Positions 1 to 10,777 of a stretch of DNA of 64,000 nt are shown piece by piece. Under the pieces are notes generated by a model. That model did no database searches, was not told the DNA's origin, and saw nothing but the letters and a program-made list of their open reading frames with translations. Each line of letters starts with the position of its first letter. The first letter of the stretch is position 1. This DNA comes from Astrocystis sublimbata (lineage: Eukaryota > Ascomycota > Sordariomycetes > Xylariales > Xylariaceae). The stretch spans positions 930,001 to 994,000 of the forward strand of contig JAJNNY010000001.1 in NCBI GenBank assembly GCA_022453515.1. The letters run 5' to 3'. The translations under genes were made by a program, and so were the position numbers.

Positions 1-1087
1 TACAAGTATCTATCTACCTACCCGTAGTAGTGACTCAAGTACTGTGAATGAGGATGGCCTGTGAATAAGGTTAAAGGTTAAGTGCTACCTAGGTATCTTT
101 AGGTACCTACCTAGATAAGTACATACGAAGTATCTCCCTTGTCACTTCTAATAGTCAACAATTGAGGCTTGTTGCCTGGCAACGCCCCAAAGAAAGTTTC
201 TAACATTTTGCATTTATTACCTACCTAGGTACCTAGGTAGGTATAAAGTGACAGGACTAAGCAGTTTTCTCTTGACCGCCAGCAGTAGTTGGATCGGTAA
301 CAACAAGCGAATCTCTGGTGTTGTTCGTTTTGTCTTTTTCTTATCAGTCAGGGTAAGACGATGGTTCTTGAGACTCCTGTCACTTCGATGCCTGATATTT
401 AAGACTTCAACACGGCTTCACTGAAACCCCTTACAAGAACAAGATGGCAAGAATCAAAGAAAAAAAGCAACTAACTGGATCTTGCTAAGCTTATTCACTA
501 TTACCGCCCCCCTTTAAGTTTTCACAAATAAGCCTATTTCCAATCATCATTGAGGAACGGATTTGTTCATTAAGGGTTGAACTGCAACACGAAGCCACAA
601 AGCTTATTATTGGAACTCGTGCCAAAGAGGAGGGTGATCCACCAAAAGTACCTAGTGTCAAGCGAGATCTCTTCGGATACTATCTTGACGAAAAGCAAAT
701 CTCAGGCCTGCCTCATGGCGTGTGTTCGAGAGCATGGCCGCGTAATGAGAAACTGCGGTGTTGAGGTCAATGATAGATTGAGTACCTCTAAGTACCTCCT
801 ACCAACTCATTGCCGAACATGGTTATGACGTATATGCGCGATCGAATCGTTGATCGAACCGTTGATCAAAAGTCCTGTTCGTTTCTGTTGTAAATCTGGC
901 TTCGAATGTAATCGATGGGCTTAGCCAGTCACCTCTTCCATCCATCTAGTCCTTTCATCGTAGTCATTGCCCCGACAGTCCGACTCACCCAACCGTTGGG
1001 AGTCCCAACCTCTATTAACTTCATCCCACCTCTCGACACCCACGACATTTCACAATAAACTCGCCAAGGGACCCATGTCTAATCCAA
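1..1087. other. Intergenic, no gene seen
   Basis: AT-rich non-coding DNA. The open frames here are short and lack good start codons. It contains several copies of the dispersed TACCTAGGTA-like palindrome, the clearest at about 221-243, where direct and inverted CCTAGGTA units are nested. Confidence 0.6.
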
Positions 1088-1558
1088 TCACTCCCCGCCG
1101 GCCCCCGTCTCGAGCCTCATCCCCATGCCCATCTCCGACGGCATCGTATCCCTAAACCCGTGGCGACCATACAGCTTCCGCCCGGGCACATTGGCGCCCA
1201 GCACCACCCAGGCCGTCCCCTTCGGCGCATGACTCTTGATCCTCGCAATCAGCCTCGTCATGATGACGTTGCCGATCCCCTTCCGCTGGTGCTCCGGCAG
1301 CGTCGCCATGTCGGCGACTAGGAAATACCAGCCGCCGTCGCCGATGACGCGGCCCATAGCGACGGCTTTTGTCGGAGAGGCGGCCTCTGCCACGTACACG
1401 CCGTACCAGCTCCCGGCGATGGCGGCTGTGGCCTGTTCGGTGTTCTTCGGGGTCAGTCCGGAGGTAGACCGGAGGTGGAGATAGTCTTCTGTAGAGGGGT
1501 AGCCTTCTTGCAGGATGTAGCCTGCTGGGAGACTGCTTGATGATGACAATGATGCCAT
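1088..1558 (-). CDS. GNAT-family N-acetyltransferase
   Basis: Single-exon gene for a 156-residue protein of the GCN5-related N-acetyltransferase family, which moves acetyl from acetyl-CoA to an amine. Acetyl-CoA motif A is plain: LPEHQRKGIG at about residues 87-96 contains the Q/R-x-x-G-x-G pyrophosphate loop (QRKGIG), preceded by the strand WYFLVADMATL. Near the C-terminus, GRKLYGRHGF matches the motif B signature in which the Tyr lies near the CoA thiol. The length is normal for a stand-alone GNAT domain. I chose the ATG at 1558; the frame stays open 17 codons upstream but only from a TTG. The substrate cannot be told from sequence; small-molecule and peptide acetylation are both possible. 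It is followed on the same strand by the TOM70 gene about 1.2 kb upstream, with no sign of linkage. Confidence 0.85.
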   Translation of the reverse strand: MASLSSSSSLPAGYILQEGYPSTEDYLHLRSTSGLTPKNTEQATAAIAGSWYGVYVAEAASPTKAVAMGRVIGDGGWYFLVADMATLPEHQRKGIGNVIMTRLIARIKSHAPKGTAWVVLGANVPGRKLYGRHGFRDTMPSEMGMGMRLETGAGGE

Positions 1559-2754
1559 TTTGCGTAGTTGGTTGACCGGCGAGTTTGGTGTGTATATCTG
1601 TGTGGGCAAATCTCAACAAATTCCAAGATATTTTATCCCCAAGTGTGAACATATATATATACCTGAGTGAGAATCACTTACAGCCAGCCTGCTCGGAGTT
1701 GTGACCGGAGGCAAGGGTGACAAAATGACAAATCGAAGTTCTCGTTGTAATCAGTCACCGCCAATAGGATTGATGATAGCGCTGCTTGCGTCCTTACTTA
1801 CGTATCTGCTTACCATACTCTCCCTAGAATCTACATATCTCCGGGACCGATCACCGAATGCGACGCCCTTTGCAGCCCGGAGAAGCGCGTATGAAGCGCG
1901 TATGAAGCGCAAAAGCCACGCCTGTATCTTCTCGGACTGAACCCCATATTGACGCCGAGTCACATGATGCAAGACATAAACATTTAGCAAGGTTCCATGA
2001 CTCACGCCGTCGAGTCTCTCAAGCCTCTAGCCTGCCGCCCCGCTGGGACCAAAGAACCGACTCGAACGATGTGATGTGATGCGATGCGATGCTACCTCTC
2101 GCCTGCCTACCAATATGTAAGCCTTGGCGCCTGCTCTTCTCGGGTTGGCAGACGGGATAAGCTCGACAAGCTTTTCCACTTGCGTTTCTGTGCATTGGGA
2201 AACGTGCAGCGGGCTCGGCGGGGGAAAAACGTGTATCAAGTAAAACAGGCATCATAACCTTACTAGGCTGTTCAGAGTGGGGTATTCTTATATACTACTG
2301 TAGCATGTCGTGTCTAGCTCTGCATCGTGCAGGCGTGATCCTCTCACAGCCAGCCAGCTCGCATTGCCACGTAGCTACGACTGGGTATGTTCCTCGAGAG
2401 AGGGGATATTAAGTCGGTAGGTCGGCGGGTCGTTAATGGATATATACATCGTTTTTAATACAGTGGTAATAACGCAGTCTTCCGTTCGTTTGCATATAGA
2501 TAAACTGCCTTTCGGTTCGTCAGACTTTCCACACCGGAAAGTTGTTCATTCCAAAGAGTGAGGGGGGCGCGTGAAGGCGTGGACATCATCTTGCGAGGGC
2601 AGGCAACATAAGCCCAGTTCATACAGTTTTCGTCAAATCGCCGTACCTACGCCGAATACATGCTACCCCCGAGCCCCTACACTGTCCCACGTGGAAATAG
2701 TCTTGGCCCTTCCCCCTTTTCCTGGCGCCTTTGCGAAACAATTTTTCCCAACTT
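1559..2754. other. Intergenic between GNAT and TOM70 genes
   Basis: Promoter side of the GNAT gene and 3' side of TOM70. I see no supported gene. A simple GATGTGATGTGATGCGATGC run lies at about 2066-2092 and a short AT run at about 1652-1662. Confidence 0.55.
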
Positions 2755-4859
2755 TTAGCGGCCGCCAGGAAACCCACCCGCCATACCCTGTCCCATACCT
2801 TGCAGCTTAGCTGCAAGTTGAGGGTAATTCTCTTGGACCTGAATCTGCGTTCTCGTAGCCTCCGCATAAGACAGGGCGTTCACAATCTCCGAAGGCGTTC
2901 TGGCCAATTCCGCGGCTCTCTCGAAGTACTTGAGTGCGTCGGTGATCTTGCCCTGCTGCAAGAGGAGCTGGGCCATCGTAGCAACAGCGATATCGCACTC
3001 GGGGTCAACTACAATCAATGGTGAGCAGGTTTGTTCAGGACCCGGCAGGAGGCGTCGACTTACTTATCAGAGCCTTCTCACAGAGCTGCTCCGCCTCGGA
3101 GAACTCACTCTTCTGTTGAAACAGCGTGAGCGCTTTGTTGATTAGAGGGAGCACGTTCATGCCCATGGGCTTTGTCTGCTTCTCCATTTCCATGGCGGTA
3201 TCGAATTGCGCGACGGCTTCGTCGAATTGGCCTTGGTCGAGGAGAAGTTCGCCATAGTAGTTGTAGACGTCCGGTACCCGGCTAAAGTTCTTGATGCACC
3301 GACGGAAAGTAGCCATGGACGAGGCAAAGGATCCCATCTTGTACTGTGTTACACCAAGCTGGATGTGGGAGAAGATGAAAGAGTTGTCGAGGTCGATGGA
3401 CTTTTGGTAGTCCCTTGCTGCATTGTTCCACTCGCCGTGAATGAAGTGAAGCTGGGCACGGTGGTAGTAGATGTCGGGGTCGTTTTCGTTCTGCTGGATG
3501 GCAGTCTCGATATCTTCCGCCGCCTTCTCGCGGTTACCTGTGATTGTGTTAGGGGGGGCTGATTCAGATTGAGTTTGCACGCAGGGGCCTTACCCATTTC
3601 AAGATGCATACTTGCCCGCTTCACGTAGCTCTGGGTCATTGAAGAGTCAAGCTCGATACTCTTGTTGAGATCCTCCAGCGCCTGCTCTTGCGACCCCCGT
3701 AGACATCTGAAAGTGCCGCGCATGTTGTAAGCGAGCGCCTCGAAGTCCCCCAAATCGCCAAGCTCGAGCGCCTTCTCGAAAGCGGTGGCAGCCTCCTCAT
3801 AACCATCGTGCGTCTTCCTCTCCATAGCGCGGAGACCCTGCTGCATTTGACCCTTCCCGGAGCCGTCGGCGAATTCCTTGGCATCCTCCAGACCAGCAGG
3901 CCGAGGCTTCTCGCGGAAACTCTGGATATAGTTGGAGACGAAAGTCGGGCTCGGCAGCTTGTTGGGGTTCTTAGTCTTGAGAATCTCCTCGGCTTTTTGT
4001 TCGGCGACCTTCTTCAGGAGCTTCTCGACCGAGGTGGCGATATTCTCGTTCCGGAACTCATCGATGATACAGCTGGCGGTGAAGTCCAACAGCGACTCGC
4101 TGTACTTGTGGAGATGCTCGTAGGCGGTGGCTCGTCGGTTCAGGGCCTTGACGTACAAAGGATCGAGGTTGACGGCGGCGGTTGTGTCCTCAACGACCTT
4201 GTCCCATTCGCTCAGAGCATTGTAGCAGGCGGCTCTGTTGCTGTAGTATATGGGATCGGGCTTGCACAGAATGGCCTTGGAATATAGTTCGATGGCCTTG
4301 TTGTAATCCTTGCCGCCGTATGACTTGTTGCCGGCGGCCTTCAGCTTCTGGGCTAACTCGTTCCGTTGCTCTGGCGAGAGGGCGGCGACAGTGGTCTCGT
4401 CGATGTCGGGGAGCTCTTCAGAACTCTCTACGGCGGCAGACTTGGGCTGTTCGGGCGACGCCCCACGGGTGGCCGACTTCTCGCCAGTCTCGGCTTGGCG
4501 ATCGGCCTCCTTCTTTTTCCGTCTCTCCTTCTTGCTCAGTTTGGGTTGCGCAGGACCCTTAGACGGCTGCGGGTGGCGATGTTAGCACAACTCAGATATA
4601 GAGGCTGGTTTGAAGACAAGATGGGTAGGCGCTCCAGCGCTTATGGGCAGTGGGCAGTGTAGCTTACGGCGTCGCCATTGAGATAGTATACAACACCTGC
4701 TCCGGTGACGACAACGGCGACTCCGGCGATTGTGTAGACCAAGGCCTTGTTCTCCGAGGCCCAATTGGTGAGGCGGTCCCAGACAGACGACTCGACAGGG
4801 ATGGCGACGGGCTTGGCCAGGTTCGGCACGGGCGGCGGTGCGGCAGAGGCGCCAGACAT
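2755..4859 (-). CDS. TOM70: TOM70 mitochondrial import receptor (TPR protein)
   Basis: Outer-membrane receptor of the TOM complex that takes hydrophobic precursors such as carrier proteins from cytosolic chaperones. Four exons: 4859-4668, 4566-3594, 3537-3064 and 3008-2755, all with GT-AG borders and continuous phase, giving 630 residues, close to the roughly 620 of yeast and Neurospora Tom70. Residues about 40-60 form one N-terminal membrane anchor ([20 protein letters not shown]), followed by a Lys/Arg-rich stretch, an acidic linker, and then tandem TPR motifs from about residue 125 to near the end. The first TPR group ([39 protein letters not shown]) is the clamp type that binds EEVD tails of Hsp70/Hsp90. 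The C-terminal part ([30 protein letters not shown]) is the family's precursor-binding region. It is divergent from the aminodeoxychorismate-lyase-like gene. Confidence 0.93.
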
Positions 4860-5756
4860 GGTCGCGGATTGCAGAGTGTAGGTCTAGGTCGGGGTGATCG
4901 AGCACTGCAGGATACCTTAGGCTGGAGAGACGGGGTGTGGGGAGGCCGGCGGTATGTCAGGATGGCAAGCAACACCGCAATGACCTCGGAGAATGGACTC
5001 GAGAAAGACGGGCACTTGGAGAGATGCCGGGGGGGTTGGAAGGGATCTGCAGCTAGCTGGGCAGGTCGGTTGTGCGGTGGTGGTGGTGATGTGGTCGTGA
5101 GGTAGGTAAGTAGTGGTACGGCGGTGCGGTAGGTAGACCGGTCGGCGATGATGCATGCGCCTGGGACGAGTCCAGCGAGCTGGAGCTTGCTAAGGTCAAA
5201 AAAATTAGTAGCGCGACGGGAGGCTTGGCATCTTCCACCATCTGAGTAATTCGGTACTACCTTCCCATAGGTACCTCGAGACTCGAGTCCTACACCCCAC
5301 CTACCCTGGGGGCTGGCATCCTGCAGTTTCCTCTGCCTCCCCGCTGATTGGTTCGCGGCGGGGCCCAGGCCCTACGTGCTGTGTATGAGCTCATAGGTAC
5401 TAGGTAGCCGCCAATTGAAGGTGTCTAGACATCTACATAGTAGGCATGGATGTATGTATCTACATGTAGGTACCTCTAAGTAGGAAGGAAGGGTATGAAT
5501 CTGGGAATATCATGTATGTGTAGATACTTAGATGTTCTGCTGTCGAGAGATTGTCCGGATAGGTAGTTCAATTGGCCATATTCACGCATATATATATGCA
5601 TCTGTCCATCTTTAAATGGGGACAATCTGGTAAGGTGCATCCATTGTGGGGACTTGGCACCAGCTTCGAGTCACTAACAGCAGCTGACAATTACATTATG
5701 TAGGTTTCCAATGGAAAATGAAAATCATCAACAACCATATTTTTAAAAACTAAAAG
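4860..5756. promoter_or_regulatory. Divergent promoter region, TOM70 / ADC-lyase-like gene
   Basis: About 0.9 kb between two divergently transcribed starts. It holds several GGTACC/CCTAGG-type motif copies at about 5268-5276, 5394-5406 and 5466-5476, and no supported open frame. The promoter role is inferred from position only; no defined factor site was identified. Confidence 0.45.
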
Positions 5757-6637
5757 ATGGCTGATGTCCAGATATTTACCACCATCCGATGTGACCCGAC
5801 GCTTTTGCAAGCCCCAGGTCGAGGCTATGTCCATGTTGGCTGGAATGGAAATCCATCACCGTTCTACATGCTCGACTTCCACCGAGACCGCATGCTCAAT
5901 GCCGCCCTTCATTGGGGCTGGGACGCTGCTGTGAGAATACTGGAGGGGGCCGGCGGCCTCGAGAACTTGAACGTCTTCTTGCAAACCCACGTTCTCGAGG
6001 CTGCCAATACACCATGCTCTGCCAAGGTCCTCATCGATCGCGACGGCATCTTGAATGTAGTGAGAAGGCCAGCTGGGCAAGTCAGATTGAGCACCTTGTT
6101 CCCTTCTCTCCTCCCAGTGCCGTCTGGCCAGGCCATGGAAGAGTCTATGGGAGACACAATCCCAGAAAGAGATGTCCGGTTTGAAGTCTTGGTCGACGGT
6201 CAGCCTACAGCAAAATCCGAGTTTACTCACTTCAAGACCACGCACAGGCCTATGTACGACGCCGCGAGGGAGCGAGCAGGCCTCCTCAACTACACCGACG
6301 ACAAGGAGGTGCTTCTTGTCAACAGCGACAATGGATCCATCATGGAAGGCAGTATTACAACTCCATACTTCTGGAGGAACGGCAGATGGGTTACACCGCC
6401 GATTCCCGAAAATTTCAAGGTCTCGCAAGGAAGCGGTGGCAACTATGGCACAACCAGAAGATGGGCGCTCGAAAGGTAGGTCTGTTCCTGTCGGGCCCTG
6501 CCGTGGCTTGCGCTGAAATCTGTAGGCACCTTGTTGTTGAAGAGGATGTCCATGTTGCCTCGCTCATCGACGGGGAAGAGATCTGGCTCAGCAATGGCTT
6601 GAAAGGCTTTGTCCATGGCAAATTGAAGCTGCACTAA
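5757..6637 (+). CDS. Class IV aminotransferase-fold protein, aminodeoxychorismate-lyase-like
   Basis: Two exons, 5757-6475 and 6526-6637 (50-bp intron), encode 276 residues of the PLP-dependent branched-chain aminotransferase / 4-amino-4-deoxychorismate lyase fold. Fungal members (ABZ2 group) release pyruvate from aminodeoxychorismate to give p-aminobenzoate for folate. Visible family marks are the N-terminal FTTIRCDP with the HRDRMLNAA helix, the candidate PLP-lysine segment HFKTTHRPMYDAAR at about residues 160-173, and the C-terminal NSDNGSIMEGSITTPYFWRNG plus WVTPP block that binds the cofactor phosphate. The second exon supplies a typical ending (EEIWLSNGLKGFVHGKLKL). Low overall similarity between fungal Abz2-like proteins means the exact reaction is an inference; a D-amino-acid-type transaminase is the alternative. 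The ATG at 5757 follows an A-rich leader. Confidence 0.8.
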
Positions 6638-7395
6638 AAACTTCTCACTTGATGCAATGCAGAAGCCACATCCAGATCCACCTCGCCAGCTTCACATTTT
6701 CACTGATAGCATAACCGCACAGCTCCAAGGTTGTGGGCGAGCCTGCTCCTTCTCGGGCATTGGCGCTGCACTTAGACACCCGTGAAGAGGTGACAGGTTA
6801 TTGTGCCCCTGTGGAACCGTGTCGAAGTTATATGTCTATACGACGTCGCCCACGGTTCTACCTACCTCTGAATACCTGGCTGTACTGGCAGAAGGGGCAG
6901 CCTACATCTCATACTGCCGAAACAGGCGATGGCATGAATAAATAGCAATTGTCGATAGGATTATGGACGCAGTACCTTCCTAGGTACTTACCTATATGTC
7001 AGTACATGTAGGTGGGTAATATACATAAGCACCCGACCTGATCCTCCCAGTCTGTTGGTCGCACCTGCACATTGTGCTGTTCCGAGACTGGCCACAGGCG
7101 CCTGCCTCAACCTCTTGGGACGGACAAGGGCCTCTCTCTCTATCTAGAGAGAACCTTAGGCAACCTCTCCAGGACTGTCACCCATACTTCGCGTCCCTCA
7201 TCTCTTCCTAGAGCCACCTCCCCTTGTTTCCACAACAACTCTTCATCTCCAGCAAGATACAGCTGAACATCATCTCACCGCAGCAGCCTAAGATACCAAC
7301 AGCCCTCAAATCCCTTCTCCTCTTCTGCTCCTTAGCTCAACCTAGAAGTCAATCTGCCAGACCCGTGGACCCTCGTTGCATAGCACCCACCCACC
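6638..7395. other. Intergenic and 5' leader of the aspartic protease gene
   Basis: No supported gene. A palindrome copy (CCTAGGTACTTACCTA) lies at about 6979-6994. From about 7190 to 7395 the DNA becomes C/A- and pyrimidine-rich, like an ascomycete 5' leader, ending in CACCCACC before the protease ATG. Confidence 0.5.
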
Positions 7396-9310
7396 ATGGA
7401 ATCCATCTACTCGACACAAGACGCTCTCAAGACGGAACGTGGTCTGACGAAAGTCAGAGCCGTTCAGAATCAGAACTACCAGCGAAATGGCCCCAAGGTG
7501 AGTAAAAGTAACACTTTTCTCCGCAGTATCAGCGTCCTCGAATCATCCCCGTCATTTGATGATGGAGCGGTGCTTCAACAGCCTGAGATATACACCGTCT
7601 AATTGTAACAGACTGACTAAACGAATAATTTAGTCCTACGTCCATCTTTTGCATAGATATAACATAGAGCCAACCAAAGCCGGCCCCTATGTTCGAGTCA
7701 ATCGGCCCCAACAGAGAGGTCTTGTCTCGGACGAGTTCAAGGCCGCCCTTGGCGGCCATGCCAGCCAAGAACGAGTACTCGTCAAGAAGAAGGGCCCCGA
7801 ACCTGGTGCCAAGCATGGCGAGGTCATTGCCGAGGATTCACAAAATGACACGCTGTATGTACAACAAAACCTTCAAACCGTTCGCTTCGCCTCTCTATTA
7901 GGCTTTGTGACGAAACTCTAACAGACTCTGTCTCCTACAGTTATCTCTGCAAAGTCAACATTGGCACGCCACCTCAAACCTTAATGCTAGACTTTGATAC
8001 TGGCTCGGCTGATCTCTGGGTAAGCAATAAGGCCCGTTGTTGGCTTGTATCTAGCCTCTTGCGATATACTGACCTCTACTAGGTCTTCTCCAATGCCCTT
8101 GCCTCGGGCGAAGAGAAGGACCACAACGTTTTTGATCCCAAGGCATCAAGTACGTGGGGGCCGATGCCCGGAAAGACCTGGAAAATCGAGTATGGCGATG
8201 GCTCGAACGCCTCCGGTGAATGCGGCAAAGATACACTTGCACTCGGAGGACTCTCTGTGGAGAAGCAGACTATTGAGATTGCCAAGAAGCTCTCGGATCA
8301 ATTCGTGAGCAGTACGGGCGATGGCCTCCTCGGCCTCGCATTCAGCAAGATCAACACGGTGCAGGATAGCGGCAAGGCCGACCCGCAAGCGACACCCGTC
8401 GAGAACATGATGAAGCAAGGAGACATACCAAAGGAAGCAGCACTCTTCACCTCGGCATTCTACAGCTCGCGAGACAACGCTACCTCAAAGTCGTTTTACA
8501 CTTTTGGTTATATCGACCAAGACCTAGTCGAAAAGTCCGAGCACGAGATACATTGGGTTGATATCGATAATTCGAACGGGTTCTGGTCCTTCCCATCAGA
8601 ATCTGTGTCAATCAACGGCAAATCATTCCCTACAGACCTCAATACAGCCATCGCAGACACGGGAACGACACTTGCACTCATGGCTGATGACATCGTGGAC
8701 GCTCTGTACGCGGCAATCCCCGGTGCTACCTACGACTGGGCCAACCAGGGTTACATCTTTCCCAAAGATGTCACTTTGAAAAGCCTTCCTAACTTCAAGG
8801 TTGCTGTCGGCAAGAAACAGTTCCAAATACAACAGGAGGATCTTGCGTTCGCGCCCACCGATGATGGACAGAGCTGGTTCGGCGGCGTCCAGAGTCGTGG
8901 CAACCTGCCTTTCGACATCCTTGGTGATACGTTTTTGAAGAGTGTTTACGCCGTAAGTGCTTCTTGCTTCTAATCCTATTCCTAGTATCAACTTTCTCGT
9001 TCTCGATTACGCGTGTATACTTGATGACACCTAATGCACATGGTTGTTCTTGGAACGACCAACGTTTAGTTTGTAATAACTGCTTGTTACCATGATTCAC
9101 GTATATCTTGTTATCACTAATATACATGGTTATTCGTAGATCTGGGACCAAGGAAACACCCGCTTCGGAGTCGTTCCCAAGCTCGACAAGACGCAGAGAC
9201 TGATTCCGCCCACGGCGACCAGGAAGCAGATCGGCGAGGCCAAAACGAAGGTCACCAGCGTCCTCATGGCTGATGCCGGCTCTTTCGACCCTATCAGCGT
9301 TCCCGTCTAG
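7396..9310 (+). CDS. Pepsin-like aspartic protease (A1 family), apparently without signal peptide
   Basis: Five exons, 7396-7497, 7634-7854, 7941-8019, 8083-8952 and 9140-9310, encode 480 residues. The protein has both catalytic motifs: [10 protein letters not shown] with Asp at about residue 127 and ADTGTTL with Asp at about 326. The flap tyrosine is in IEYGDGS (about 171). The start is followed by an activation-segment-like stretch ([16 protein letters not shown], then VHLLHRYNI), the usual propeptide of fungal pepsins, but no hydrophobic signal peptide precedes it. The ATG at 7396 has good context (CACCATGG), and the upstream leader is CA/CT-rich without another in-frame ATG. In the C-terminal lobe the two cysteines that form the disulfide of endothiapepsin-type enzymes are absent (FPKDVTL and GQSWFGG in their places). 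I infer a non-secreted or unconventional enzyme. It is convergent with the Btz gene. Confidence 0.85.
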
Positions 9311-10777
9311 ATGATAGAGCCTCGCTATTGCGGTTGATGAGACTTGGCCAGCCTTTGCTTGGCTTACCTTGGCTGTGGCCTCGATGGACATGACTGGTCA
9401 CAGGACCAAGACAATATTATGAGAAGAATGATTGATACGGCAAATTATGGCGCAAAGATTGATAAGGTTGTGACGCATGAGCTTAGGTTTCGAGTCGTTG
9501 CCGCTTACCCCCGTCAAGGCCATTCCACATGGATGCATTTTGGTGAAGTTCACATGGGTGCAATGAACATAGGTAAATCGAATCAAATGCGCCTCGTATA
9601 CTTTATATTTCAAGTGGTCTCTGCAAATTGGCAAAACATTATGTTTGCATCGTGATTGAATGAGGTACAACAACAGATCTGCATTGATATTCTACACACA
9701 CATATGAGAACTTATGTATGCAAAACATAGAATATGCCTGCCCATGTGGACCCCAGAGGTAAATGGTTGATTCTATGTAACACCTGACAGGCGGATAGTC
9801 AACATAGCGTAGGAAGGGCACGAACGGCACACAGATGCAACACCACATATTTCACAGGCAGATAAGAAACAAACTGAAAGCCGAGGCCGCAAATAAGGTA
9901 TTTGGATTTCGATGGTAGACCTGCAAAGCAGGAACAGAGAGCTCGTCACTCATGGTACGGTATCCTGACAGAGAAGCCTCTATTCCCCGCCACTCACATC
10001 ACTCACGTCACTCGTTCACTGATTTCTCTTCCTCGCCCCCCTCGCCCTCCTCGCTTTCTGATATTCCACAGATCAACCCGGTGCAATAGCAGTAGGGCGA
10101 AGCAAAATCCCGGCTAATCCCGAGTTGGATGGGAGAGCAAAACCGTGGTATCTGAAACTGAACCAGATCGAACCAAGCGGAGCCGAGGCACGTGTCATAT
10201 AAACTAACGATGGGGATATGACATGAGGTTTATCCATGATTCGACACCCAGAAAAACGACAAAAGCGACACGAGCCAGCCTTCTCCCTGGACCAAAATCA
10301 ATCATTCCGTCCATCCAAACAAGCGAACAAACCACCAAGCGGATATAGTGAGCTCAGACCTTCAACGTCCCTTCACATGCACCGGTTGGGTTGGGGAGCA
10401 GACGATGGTAGGGGTTAAAAGCAAGTACCTATTGATTCATAAGAGGAGAGAACACCACCAACGCCAATGCAGAATGGCCCGTCCAAAACAATGATGGAAA
10501 ATGGTAAAAAGTTGGCCCAGTAGGAGGCCGAGACTGAGAATCAGGGTTATAGATTATGGTTGGTAGGATCGCGTTGCCCCATAAAAGTAATTCGTGGCGG
10601 CTAGGGTCTGTTGGAAGGAGGGTGGCTTGATGGTAGAGGATGTAGGCTTCATAACTGACGAGACTACTTGACCGCTATTGGCCAAGGTTAGTTGTGATGC
10701 AGTCGTCTTTTGGTTCCGTTCCAGCGCGGCGCACGGGAGTATATTTTAATGATAATCGAAGAGCTGGAGTGAAAGAT
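9311..10777. other. Convergent intergenic region
   Basis: DNA between the 3' ends of the aspartic protease and the Btz-domain gene, presumably 3' UTRs and terminators. The short open frames here do not look coding. Confidence 0.55.

Noticed and set aside
1152..1652. 166-codon - strand frame
   Set aside because: Arg-rich out-of-frame shadow of the GNAT gene.
4582..5105. Overlapping frames on both strands at the TOM70 start
   Set aside because: GC-rich shadows of TOM70 exon 1 and its leader.
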